NCBI GenBank assembly: GCA_947303755.1
Contig: CAMYZF010000015.1
Coordinates: 1-19,070 of the forward strand
From: an uncultured Erysipelotrichaceae bacterium
GTDB taxonomy: Bacteria; Bacillota_I; Bacilli_A; RFN20; CAG-826
Length of the DNA: 19,070 nucleotides
Reading direction: 5' to 3'
A program made the translations under genes and the position numbers. Shown here piece by piece: positions 6,957-15,245 of the stretch (position 1 is its first letter; each line of letters opens with the position of its first letter). A model generated the notes under the pieces. It was not told the DNA's origin. It saw nothing but the letters and a program-made list of their open reading frames with translations, and ran no database searches.

Positions 6957-8462
6957 TTAGATTTTTGTGATGGTAATTTCTCCTCCCGTATCTAAACATT
7001 CACCAATATCAATTCTGTAACCAACTTCGTTTCCGTTATTGAATCGAGAACCATTCGGGAAAAATTCCGAAGTCGCAACAAAGGACGATCCTTGCTTAAA
7101 CAAAGTTTTGTTCGAAGCAAAAGAACCGGTTTTGAATGTATTGATTCCATTAGATTCTAACAAATGAACGTATTTATAATCAATTGCTTTTTGTTGTCCT
7201 AAGAAAGAACCCAAATAGCTTCTTGAAGGTGAATTAGACGCTCCAACGGTGAAATAACCTTCAGATGGTAAGTCATTGACATAACCTTTAGCGGTCCCCC
7301 TAATCTCAAGTTCCACTAAGCGTGAATCTATATGATAGATTCTAAACCCATTTGTATTATACATTCTTGAGGCTTTGGTACCAGCATTTGGTTTATACGA
7401 TTCGTGGGCGTCCAAATCGTTCATTCCTTGTGGAGTGTAATATTCAATGATTAAATACTCGTCCATCGAATTTTCATTCCAGGAATCGTTAATGATAATT
7501 GAATCGCCATACAAAGCGGAGGATCTTAATTTTAATTTTACTGATGAATTAGTTTTCACGTAGTATGGGTCCGCCCATCCTAAAGCAAATTTGGAATAGA
7601 TGTTCTCGTCTCCAATGTTATAAGAATGCATTTCAAGACCGCCGCTTGGATCAAATTTTTGATCTGAATCATATTGGTAATAATCGTCTAGTCCTAATAA
7701 GTGTCCGGTCTCATGGATTGCTGTATGGGAGTCAATTCCAGCTCCGTATGCGGCGTAATTAGAGCCAGAGAAGAAATAATATGACATCCAAAGATATGCA
7801 TTAGCGGTAGGAACTTCTTTTGATGGTTCGTTATTAGACCAATAAACCCAAGCCCAATAACCATTATCAGGATTAATTCCGTTAGGATAAACAAATACAA
7901 CCGAATCGATATAACCATCCCCGTCGGTATCATATTTTTTCTTCAATTCGTCATAATCAGAAGAATTGGTGAAATATTCAACGACCACTTCATCAGGAGC
8001 AGGACTGCCATCTGATAAATGTTGAGAGGCTTCAAGATGGCTCATAGGAATATCTAAAACAGGCGCGACTTCACCTTTAATATGAAGTTGCTTGTAACTT
8101 GATTCTTCATAATATGAAGCAACAGATTGCCAACTTGTTTCAGAGGCTTTACCAAAGAAGCCTCTTCTAATGACTTCCAATTTAACGTCGGTCCAAGAAG
8201 TGCTTTTAAATTGAACGGGGACCACTAAAAGGTAACTGTCACCTTTGCTTGGTAAACCATACTGATCTGTAGTCTTTTTAACATCTTGCAAGTTATATGC
8301 AAATTCACTGTATTTTTTGTATCCATCTCCCTCATCAGGTTGGAATGGATCAACAGGGGTAGGCTCAGTAGGAGTGTAATCGGTAACTCTAGTGCCGCCC
8401 CAAGTACAACCACAAAGAACTAGACTTAATAAAGGAATAGAGAATAGTAACGACTTTTTCAT
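6957..8462 (-). CDS. M6-family (immune inhibitor A-like) zinc metalloprotease lipoprotein
   Basis: Starting at ATG 8462 the protein has 501 residues with an N-terminal lipoprotein signal (MKKSLLF, hydrophobic core, lipobox L-C-G-C, Cys19). A Pro/Thr/Asp-rich linker of about 30 residues follows, then the peptidase. The active site is HETGHLLGLDD (H250, E251, H254 and Asp 260), the HExxHxxGxxD pattern of M6 peptidases. An Asp-rich loop DTDGDGYID (178-186) matches the calcium-like loop before the active site in this family, and GFRIYHIDSRL is the usual M6 block after it. It should cut proteins or peptides outside the cell while tethered to the membrane. A TTG at 8498 would extend it by 12 residues but spoils the signal peptide. 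The chosen ATG lacks a clear RBS. It follows two ABC transporter genes on the same strand, with the ATG 28 bases after the second one's stop. Substrate is unknown. Confidence 0.88.
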   Translation of the reverse strand: MKKSLLFSIPLLSLVLCGCTWGGTRVTDYTPTEPTPVDPFQPDEGDGYKKYSEFAYNLQDVKKTTDQYGLPSKGDSYLLVVPVQFKSTSWTDVKLEVIRRGFFGKASETSWQSVASYYEESSYKQLHIKGEVAPVLDIPMSHLEASQHLSDGSPAPDEVVVEYFTNSSDYDELKKKYDTDGDGYIDSVVFVYPNGINPDNGYWAWVYWSNNEPSKEVPTANAYLWMSYYFFSGSNYAAYGAGIDSHTAIHETGHLLGLDDYYQYDSDQKFDPSGGLEMHSYNIGDENIYSKFALGWADPYYVKTNSSVKLKLRSSALYGDSIIINDSWNENSMDEYLIIEYYTPQGMNDLDAHESYKPNAGTKASRMYNTNGFRIYHIDSRLVELEIRGTAKGYVNDLPSEGYFTVGASNSPSRSYLGSFLGQQKAIDYKYVHLLESNGINTFKTGSFASNKTLFKQGSSFVATSEFFPNGSRFNNGNEVGYRIDIGECLDTGGEITITKI

Positions 8463-8485
8463 CGTTATTAGATTAACAAGGATAT

Positions 8486-8498
8486 TTGCTTTAAGCAA
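8486..8498 (-). repeat. Short palindrome before the M6 protease gene
   Basis: TTGCTT, one base, AAGCAA: a perfect 6-bp inverted repeat spanning the stop codon of the upstream ABC gene, 24 bases before ATG 8462. It could be a weak operator. Such short AT-rich palindromes also occur by chance, so confidence is low. Confidence 0.3.
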
Positions 8499-11289
8499 TA
8501 CCTTTTCTAGTTTTGGAAGTTAGTGTTATCACTAAAACCGTTGAGGTTATAAAAGGCAGAACAATCGAAAATAAGAAGACGATTAAAATAGGTAAAATGT
8601 TCAAAGAATATGATAAAGAAGCATGCAAGAGATCTCCTAAAGCTTTGGAGATAACGAAATCCGCTACCACCAACTCAACAGCGGATAAGGCAAAAGCGAT
8701 TAACCCTTGAATAACAGACTGATAGACAAATATTGAATTAATGTCTTTCCGCTTAATTCCAATTACATTAAATAAATAAATTTCTTGTTTGCTTTCCAAA
8801 ACATTCAGTAGAACGACTGTTCCCAGAAGGAAAATAGATATTAAGGAAGACAAAATAGAAAATCCAATCAATATCGCATTCGCGTACCTCAATGTAGACT
8901 CAACACTTTTAGATAGTTCGTTAACTGGCGAAGAAAAATTATATTCTCTAAACGTATTTGAAAACTTTTGAATGATTTTGGAAGAATCAACATTTTCATC
9001 AAGTTCAATCACGCCGGATTTAGGAATAAGGCTAAAACTTGAAACCCCTAATTTATCCCTAAAAAATGAGATGGTCCACATTGAATTATGATAAAGATAG
9101 TTTTGGTCTTCTTCGACCACTCCAACAATAACAACTTTTTGAGTTCGATACTCCTTGACCAAACTTTCGTCTTCAGAAAGATATTCATTAATTTCCCCTG
9201 CAATATAAAGGTATTTTCCAATTCCAATTCCAGTTGGATCGATACTTTTGACTAGCCCTTTCGAGACTACAATTTCATTATTATTTACAGGTTTTCTTCC
9301 CTCGACTAGCTTATCAAATTTTGTGGAAAATCTAAGACCTCCACTTATGCCATTTAAGAAGTTTCCTTGCGCCACTCCTTCAGGCAAATCGATCTGAATA
9401 TTTGTCTCTTTATCTAACTGGGTATCCGCATCAACAGATTGATATATTTTCTCTTCGTCTAATGAGACAAAAACATTCTTTGCAAACCCACTAAGCAAAT
9501 TAGAAGCGTAACTTGCATATCCAAAATCTGAATTGAAATAATAATCCTTTATTGAGCTTTCGCTATCAGACATTAATTTCAAACAATTTGGATTTATCCC
9601 GTTTTTATCAACCATGTATGCGATGAGGCGTTTTTCTTTACACACTTCGTTTTCTCTACAGAGTAGAGGATGATAACTTGAACTAGTTCTTTCAAAAACA
9701 AAATCTTGAAGGTCTTCTTCGTAAAATGCAACATCAAGAAAATCACTTGGATCAGTATACGTTTCTAGATAATAAAGTTTAGACATCTCCCAAGGATAGT
9801 AATGCTCATTGTCGTCGTCGCTTGGTAATCGCATCATTTCTTCAAAAACGACTTCATTCCAAAGGTTATTGGTGTGATAAAAGATCGGTCGATACGTTTC
9901 GGTCACGGCTCTCACTTCGAATAATTGTTCATCATCATATTGCCAGTCGCTATTTTCTACAGACAAAGTTATAAATAAGCCGTGTTCATGAATAAAATGG
10001 CCTAAAGACGAAAAGTTTCTAAGAATTTGAAGCTGAAAGCAAAGGTTAGTCATATCTTGATAAGTTAGGCCAAGCACGATTTGGTCATTTTCAAGATGCG
10101 AAACAGAATATGGGTATAGAACCATGTCCTGATTATCTAAACTCTTAAAATCATTGATTGTTCTAGTGGAGTAGTAAGGTAAATCGATCTTGTAGGCTGT
10201 TGAAGATACATAAAAATCATTTCTATCTTTAAAGAAGTTTTCGAAATTTACCAGATAAGAAGTTCCAACATTTTTTATGTAGTAACTATATTTGTTTCGA
10301 ATGTTTTCGACTTTGTTAAGAGGTGCTGCATAAGCATTAGTGAAAGAATTTTGAGATTCTTGCTTTAACGAGACCACAATTTGGTTTCCATTTATAAGTG
10401 AAGAAAAGGCTTCTTTAATCTTATTAGAAACACTAGTGGCGAGTATTATCGATAAACCAATTCCAGTTAAAGATAAAGATAAAATGCCATTAGTGATTAG
10501 GCTTCGATATTTTTTCTCTTTTATCTTTTGAAAAGAGTGTTTAATTTTAAACGAAGTAGTTAAACCAGCTTTAGAAATTTTGTTGTTATTATTTAGCAAA
10601 TTTGTTGAGGCTATTTCATCACAATCTTTTTGAATCCTGACAACTAATTTTTCATTCTCTATTTGGAGTATTTGATTGGCAATTTTACTCACACCTTCTA
10701 TATCGTGAGAAGCGATAATTATTAGGGAATTGCACGATATTTTCTTTAAAATAGCATAGATTTGTTCACTGTTTTTTTCGTCGAGCGCCCCAGTAGGTTC
10801 ATCGCACAAAATTACCTTTGGGGAATTGACCATTGCTCTAGCGATTGCGACTCTTTGTTTTTCCCCTCCAGATAGCTTGTTAACAGGTTGTTTTTTAAGT
10901 TTAGAAATTCCTAATAAAGAGGTTAGTTCGTTGATCTTTCTAGATTTAATTTTCTTAATTGAATTAGATGTTGAATCAAAGGGCAACAAGATATTTGTTT
11001 CGACATTATCTAAGTTAAGTAAAGAAAAGTTTTGAAAGACGTATCCAATATTGTGAATTCGATAATCACAAAGATCGTTTTGATTGAATGTTTTAAGGCT
11101 TATTCCATCGATAGTTATCTCGCCCTGATAAGCAAAATCTAAACCCGCGATTGCATTTAGTAATGTGGTCTTTCCACTACCAGAGTCTCCAACGATAGCG
11201 ACAATTCCTTTTCTTGGTAACGAAAAAGATACGTCACTTAAAATTACTCTATCACCAAATCTTTTTGTGAATCCTTTGATCTCTATCAT
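8491..11289 (-). CDS. MacB-topology ABC transporter, ATPase fused to FtsX-like permease, large ectodomain
   Basis: This 932-residue fusion starts with a complete ABC ATPase: Walker A GDSGSGKT (34-41), Q-loop Gln86, signature LSGGE (139-143), Walker B VILCDE (159-164) with the TGALD D-loop, and switch His195. A single membrane helix follows (about 263-287), then an extracytoplasmic domain of about 510 residues and three C-terminal helices (about 802-831, 852-880, 894-924). The element LFNVIGIKRKDI after TM2 matches the FtsX-type permease motif. This order (NBD, TM1, ectodomain, TM2-4) is that of MacB-type transporters, which use ATP to drive motion outside the membrane rather than moving substrate through it. 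The start overlaps the previous ABC gene in a TAATG junction with a GAGG RBS. The ectodomain has no recognised motif. A dimer with the upstream paralogue is likely. Confidence 0.88.
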   Translation of the reverse strand: MIEIKGFTKRFGDRVILSDVSFSLPRKGIVAIVGDSGSGKTTLLNAIAGLDFAYQGEITIDGISLKTFNQNDLCDYRIHNIGYVFQNFSLLNLDNVETNILLPFDSTSNSIKKIKSRKINELTSLLGISKLKKQPVNKLSGGEKQRVAIARAMVNSPKVILCDEPTGALDEKNSEQIYAILKKISCNSLIIIASHDIEGVSKIANQILQIENEKLVVRIQKDCDEIASTNLLNNNNKISKAGLTTSFKIKHSFQKIKEKKYRSLITNGILSLSLTGIGLSIILATSVSNKIKEAFSSLINGNQIVVSLKQESQNSFTNAYAAPLNKVENIRNKYSYYIKNVGTSYLVNFENFFKDRNDFYVSSTAYKIDLPYYSTRTINDFKSLDNQDMVLYPYSVSHLENDQIVLGLTYQDMTNLCFQLQILRNFSSLGHFIHEHGLFITLSVENSDWQYDDEQLFEVRAVTETYRPIFYHTNNLWNEVVFEEMMRLPSDDDNEHYYPWEMSKLYYLETYTDPSDFLDVAFYEEDLQDFVFERTSSSYHPLLCRENEVCKEKRLIAYMVDKNGINPNCLKLMSDSESSIKDYYFNSDFGYASYASNLLSGFAKNVFVSLDEEKIYQSVDADTQLDKETNIQIDLPEGVAQGNFLNGISGGLRFSTKFDKLVEGRKPVNNNEIVVSKGLVKSIDPTGIGIGKYLYIAGEINEYLSEDESLVKEYRTQKVVIVGVVEEDQNYLYHNSMWTISFFRDKLGVSSFSLIPKSGVIELDENVDSSKIIQKFSNTFREYNFSSPVNELSKSVESTLRYANAILIGFSILSSLISIFLLGTVVLLNVLESKQEIYLFNVIGIKRKDINSIFVYQSVIQGLIAFALSAVELVVADFVISKALGDLLHASLSYSLNILPILIVFLFSIVLPFITSTVLVITLTSKTRKGIA

Positions 11290-13391
11290 TATTCATCCCT
11301 CAATTCATCGCTTAAAGAAATGTGCCTGTAAATAAACATTGGCACCAAAGTGAATATGGTGGAAAAGACAAAAGCCACTAAGCTAACTAAGGCTAACAAA
11401 CCAAACGGAATATTAAGAAAACTTAACCAAGGAATGGTTATTAAATTTGATAGAGAAAAACTGTTTTCAATAATGCTATTTAATATGGTTTGACTAAGCA
11501 TTGAAATCAATACCGAAAAAACCAACGAAATAAAAATAACAATGTAATTCTCGGATAAATATATGCTTTGGATTGAATAATGCCTCGCTCCAAGACACGT
11601 CAAAATTGCACTACTCTTTTTGTTTTCAATAAAGGTTGATAAGGAAATCATTCCAAGTATAAAATTGACCCCTAGAAAAGCTATAATGACAAATACAAAT
11701 AAGGTGGTTGAAAAAGAAGAAATAAACGTCTTGTATGATTGTTGAATTTCATAAGCTTTAGATTCAATTTGGAAACTGGAATTTTCATCTTTTAAATCTT
11801 TAATTTTGTTAAAGAAAGAATTTGTAGAGTCTATCGATGTTAGAAAGATGTCGACTGAGTAATTAGAAGCCACATCATCCTCTTTCGCATTTTCAATGTA
11901 ATCAAGACAATTTATTGGCTTATGAGTTTGAGTAGATATATTTTCTAAATAAGAAACGCTTAATTCTTTTTTAACCGCCGGGTAGGAATAATAAATCTTG
12001 GGAGTATTTAAAAATGAAAACTCTTTTACCACACCGCATATTCTTAAATCGAAAGAATAAGAATATTCATCTTTGATGAATGGTTCATCGTAATCGCCAG
12101 TAGGATAACTTATTAAAGTAGAATTTGAGATATTTATGTAATCATCAATTATATCGTCATTATTTCTTCTGAGGACTTTAACAAATTCTTCGTTTACTAT
12201 TACGTCAGTCAATAATTCGGTTCCAACATTTCCAGAGACAAGTAAATCCTTACCATAATCATTTAATGCAATGTCATAAAGAGGAATCATTTGAAAATTC
12301 TCAATTACGCGATTTTCATATGTTGCATATGGATAAGGAGAAAAGAAATAAGACAAATCTGGTTCAACAACAAGATTATCAAAATCCTCTAATTGTTTTT
12401 CGATAGTATCCAAAGAAGGGCGAACAGATTTTTCATAAGACAAAGGGGAATTCTCAATTTCGAAAAAAGTTGTCTCCGATGCACTAGCGTGTAGCACTTC
12501 CAAATTATTCTTCAGCGCGTTGTCTTGAGAAACTTGGCTACCACTATAAAATCCAAATGATAGAAAGATAGAAGCGAACCCGAAAACACAAGAACAAATC
12601 GAGAACAGATTTTTCTTTAAATTTTGTTTAAGGTTTAACTTTGTGAAAAGGCCAACCCATTTGCTTGAATACTTTGTTTTAACTAACTTTGTTTCTAAGT
12701 TCTCGCTTTTATTAATCAACTCATCGGATATGACTTGACCATCTTTTAGAGTGATTATTCGATCAGAATATTTTTGGACAAGTTTTTTATTATGAGAAAC
12801 ATGAATTATTAATATATCTTTCGAAAGTTTAGCCAGGATTTGCATTATATTTTGTGAATTTTCTTCGTCTAATGCACCAGTAGGTTCATCACACAAAATC
12901 ACTTTTGGAGAGGTGATTAATGCTCTAATAATTGCGACTCTTTGCTTTTCACCTCCGGACAGTAATTTAACTATTTGATTCGTTAAATAATTCAAAGAAA
13001 ATTCATCTAAATATTTCTGTGCTTTTTTGTTTGTGTCATTTCGACTTTCACCTCTCATTAGAAGAGGAAGAATTATGTTTTCTTTCACACTTAATTCTTC
13101 AAACAAATTGTAATGTTGAAAAATCATCGAAATATCTTTGAGGTGATATTTAGAAAATTTCTTGTCGCTGAGCTTAGTGATGTCTTCATTATTAAACCTT
13201 AATTTTCCAGAAGACGGCCTCTCAATTCCTAAAAGAATATTCAATAAAGTGGATTTTCCTGATCCGGATTTACCTACGATTGAAACAAGGCCTTTTGAAT
13301 TAAAAGAAAGAGTTACATCTTTTAATGCAAAAAAGTCTCCCTCGTGAGTTTTATATTTTTTCGAAATTTTGTCTAATAAAAATATTGGCAT
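11289..13391 (-). CDS. MacB-topology ABC transporter, ATPase fused to FtsX-like permease, short ectodomain
   Basis: About 700 residues with the same design as the next gene. The ATPase has Walker A GKSGSGKS (41-48, counting from the GTG at 13394), Q-loop Gln93, LSGGE (145-149), Walker B VILCDE (165-170) and His201. The membrane part is TM1 (about 264-284), an ectodomain of about 275 residues, then TM2-4 (about 563-588, 616-640, 662-690), with the FtsX-type block CLGARHYSI after TM2. ATG 13391 is given as the start; GTG 13394 is directly upstream and in frame. Neither has a clear RBS. The start lies at the edge of a perfect 12-bp inverted repeat. All catalytic ATPase residues are intact, so it is not a degenerate partner. 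It is probably co-transcribed with the second ABC gene and the M6 protease. Confidence 0.88.
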   Translation of the reverse strand: MPIFLLDKISKKYKTHEGDFFALKDVTLSFNSKGLVSIVGKSGSGKSTLLNILLGIERPSSGKLRFNNEDITKLSDKKFSKYHLKDISMIFQHYNLFEELSVKENIILPLLMRGESRNDTNKKAQKYLDEFSLNYLTNQIVKLLSGGEKQRVAIIRALITSPKVILCDEPTGALDEENSQNIMQILAKLSKDILIIHVSHNKKLVQKYSDRIITLKDGQVISDELINKSENLETKLVKTKYSSKWVGLFTKLNLKQNLKKNLFSICSCVFGFASIFLSFGFYSGSQVSQDNALKNNLEVLHASASETTFFEIENSPLSYEKSVRPSLDTIEKQLEDFDNLVVEPDLSYFFSPYPYATYENRVIENFQMIPLYDIALNDYGKDLLVSGNVGTELLTDVIVNEEFVKVLRRNNDDIIDDYINISNSTLISYPTGDYDEPFIKDEYSYSFDLRICGVVKEFSFLNTPKIYYSYPAVKKELSVSYLENISTQTHKPINCLDYIENAKEDDVASNYSVDIFLTSIDSTNSFFNKIKDLKDENSSFQIESKAYEIQQSYKTFISSFSTTLFVFVIIAFLGVNFILGMISLSTFIENKKSSAILTCLGARHYSIQSIYLSENYIVIFISLVFSVLISMLSQTILNSIIENSFSLSNLITIPWLSFLNIPFGLLALVSLVAFVFSTIFTLVPMFIYRHISLSDELRDE

Positions 13392-13426
13392 CACTAACTA
13401 CTTACGCGGTTATAGCCAATATTTTT
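13378..13426 (-). promoter_or_regulatory. Perfect 12-bp inverted repeat around the first ABC gene's start codon
   Basis: On the minus strand AAAAATATTGGC (13426-13415) is followed after 25 bases by its exact complement GCCAATATTTTT (13389-13378). The second arm begins at the G of the ATG start and covers codons 2-5; GTG/ATG and the bases upstream lie in the loop. In a transcript reading through from fhs-DUF951 this would form a stem that occludes the start region, or act as an attenuator since the 3' arm ends in U5. At DNA level it could be an operator. Confidence 0.65.
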
Positions 13427-13437
13427 TGAGAAATTAA
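13409..13437 (-). promoter_or_regulatory. Possible weak promoter for the ABC-ABC-protease genes
   Basis: A -10-like TATAAC (13414-13409) is 17 bases from TTAATT (13437-13432), a poor -35 match overlapping the DUF951 stop codon. The predicted start near 13402 would give a leader of about ten bases without an RBS and would omit the 5' arm of the inverted repeat. Confidence 0.35.
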
Positions 13438-13634
13438 TTTTTATCTCTGATAACTTTTTTAAATCTTCTATTAAAGTTGTCTCTAGAAATTATGATTATA
13501 TTTCCGCATCCAAGACACTTAATTTTAAGGTCTGCACCAACTCGGACAATTTCAAAAAGCTTAGACTTAGAAACGCAAGGGTGAGGTTTCTTAAGTTCAA
13601 CAATATCTCCAAGTTGATAATCGAATGTTTTCAT
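13434..13634 (-). CDS. DUF951 family protein
   Basis: The 66-residue protein matches the DUF951 pattern: GDIVELKKPHPC near 9-20, then FEIVRVGADLKIKCLGCG with a C-x-x-C pair and a basic C-terminal tail (FNRRFKKVIRD). The three cysteines suggest a metal site and the small basic fold suggests nucleic-acid or ribosome contact, but no function is established for the family. In many Firmicutes this gene lies directly upstream of ychF. Here it ends the fhs operon (start codon overlapping the fhs stop as TAATG) and ychF is found only after the ABC/protease/csp genes. Confidence 0.9.
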   Translation of the reverse strand: MKTFDYQLGDIVELKKPHPCVSKSKLFEIVRVGADLKIKCLGCGNIIIISRDNFNRRFKKVIRDKN

Positions 13635-15241
13635 TATTCGTCTTCCATTTTGACTGCTGCCGGAACTTTTGGAAGTCCTGGCATAGTCATAACTTTACCA
13701 GTTAAGGCTACGATGAAGTTTGCTCCTGCGGATAATTTAACTTCACGGATATGGATGGTTGAACCAATAGGTGCACCAAAGATTTTTGGATCATCAGTAA
13801 TTGAAAGAGGAGTTTTAGCCATACAGACAGCGGTCTTACCATAACCCATCTTTTCATATTTAGCGATTTGTTCTAAGGCAGTATCAGAGAATTCAACATT
13901 ACCTGCGCGATAGATTTCTTTAGAAATAATCTTAATCTTTTCAGCGATAGGGAGTTCGTAGTCGTATAACTTATGGTAATGAGATTTATGCTCTTCGAGC
14001 ATCTTTGATACTTTAGAGGCTAAATCAGTAGAGCCATCTCCACCTTTTAAGAAGCCATCAACAAAACTAACTTCGTATTTATTGTCTTCACACCATTTGG
14101 TTAAGACATCAATTTCTTCTTGAGTGTCATCGGCAAAATGGTTGATCGCCACGACAACTGGAACGCCATATTTTTGGATATTCTCTAAATGTAGCTTCAA
14201 GTTAGCAATACCTTTCTTTAAAGCTTCAATATTTGGTTCTTTTAAATCTTCAAAAGCAACGCCACCGTGTTCTTTTAAGGCTCTAATTGTTGCGACCATA
14301 ACAACACCATCTGGTTTCAAACCAGCGGTTGGGCAACAAATATCCATAAACTTTTCAGCGCCTAAGTCTGCACCGAAGCCAGCCTCAGTAACAACGACAT
14401 CACCAAGCTTTAAACACAGTTTCAAGGCAATAATGGAGTTACAACCATGAGCGATATTTGCAAATGGTCCACCATGTACTACGACTGGATTATTTTCAAC
14501 AGTTTGAACTAGGTTTGGTTTAAGAGCTTCTCTCATGAGCTTCATAATCGCGTTTGAAATTCGAAGTTCTTTTAAATAAACTGGTTTATCATCAAATGTA
14601 TAAGCAACAATTATATTGTTAACTCTATTTCTAAAATCTTGTTCGTCCTTTGCTAAACACATAATCGCCATCATTTCAGAGGCAACTGTGATGACAAAGG
14701 AATCATGACGAGGAGTTCCTTTCTTCTCGTCTTGCATGACGGTCACACTTCGTAAAGCGCGGTCATTCATATCTAAAGCACGTGTCCAAACAATCTTACT
14801 TGGATCGATATTTAATTCATTTCCTTGGAAGATGTGGTTATCGATAACGGCAGAAATCAAGTTGATGGAACTTGTTAACGCGTGCATATCACCTGTGAAA
14901 TGGAGGTTAATATCTTCTTTTGGTTCAATTGAGGCAAGTCCACCACCAGTTGCACCACCTTTAAGACCAAAGACAGGACCCATTGATGGCTCACGTAGCG
15001 CAAGCATGCAATTTACCTTGTTTTTAGCGAATCCTTCGCATAAAGCGATGGACATAGTGGTTTTACCTTCGCCAGTCTTTGTTGGCGTAATAGCGGTCAC
15101 TAAAACGAGCTTACCGTTACTCTTATCTTTGTATTTGTCCAATATTGATAAATCAATCTTGGCTTTATACTTACCATAAAAATCAACGTAGTCAGCATCG
15201 ATGCCGGCTTTTTTAGCAATCTTATCAATTGTTTCCATCAT
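13634..15241 (-). CDS. fhs: Formate-tetrahydrofolate ligase
   Basis: Fhs joins formate to tetrahydrofolate using ATP, giving 10-formyl-THF for purines and for formyl-Met-tRNA. The product has about 535 residues (usual about 555). It carries the family P-loop TPTKTGEGKTT (52-62), the MREPSxGP-like segment LREPSMGPVFG, the GGAxGGG loop and the later EAGFGADLGAEKF block, which are all highly conserved in this enzyme. ATG 15241 is preferred because GGAGG lies eight bases upstream, inside the last codons of tcdA; the in-frame TTG at 15256 overlaps that RBS. A second ATG follows directly at 15238. The gene is 4 bases below the tcdA stop and overlaps DUF951 by one base. Confidence 0.96.
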   Translation of the reverse strand: MMETIDKIAKKAGIDADYVDFYGKYKAKIDLSILDKYKDKSNGKLVLVTAITPTKTGEGKTTMSIALCEGFAKNKVNCMLALREPSMGPVFGLKGGATGGGLASIEPKEDINLHFTGDMHALTSSINLISAVIDNHIFQGNELNIDPSKIVWTRALDMNDRALRSVTVMQDEKKGTPRHDSFVITVASEMMAIMCLAKDEQDFRNRVNNIIVAYTFDDKPVYLKELRISNAIMKLMREALKPNLVQTVENNPVVVHGGPFANIAHGCNSIIALKLCLKLGDVVVTEAGFGADLGAEKFMDICCPTAGLKPDGVVMVATIRALKEHGGVAFEDLKEPNIEALKKGIANLKLHLENIQKYGVPVVVAINHFADDTQEEIDVLTKWCEDNKYEVSFVDGFLKGGDGSTDLASKVSKMLEEHKSHYHKLYDYELPIAEKIKIISKEIYRAGNVEFSDTALEQIAKYEKMGYGKTAVCMAKTPLSITDDPKIFGAPIGSTIHIREVKLSAGANFIVALTGKVMTMPGLPKVPAAVKMEDE

Positions 15242-15245
15242 GGCT

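Noticed and set aside
6931..6990. A promoter directly upstream of csp
   Set aside because: GATAGT could be a -10 box but no acceptable -35 box lies 16-18 bases above it; TTGAAT nearby is only nine bases away.
10791..12957. Two roughly 80-base segments (10791-10870 and 12878-12957) about 80% identical
   Set aside because: They encode the signature-to-Walker B region of the two ABC ATPases, so conserved protein motifs explain the match; not a mobile or regulatory repeat.
13378..13426. The 12-bp inverted repeat as an invertible promoter element
   Set aside because: The spacer is only 25 bases, there is no recombinase gene nearby, and the arm covers coding sequence; an RNA hairpin or operator is simpler.
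14124..14450. A 108-codon plus-strand open frame opposite fhs
   Set aside because: Also a shadow of fhs, with low-complexity Lys/Ser/Pro composition typical of a reverse frame.
14736..15179. A 147-codon open frame on the plus strand opposite fhs
   Set aside because: It is fully antisense to a highly conserved enzyme gene, has no recognisable motif, and long antisense frames are common opposite such genes.
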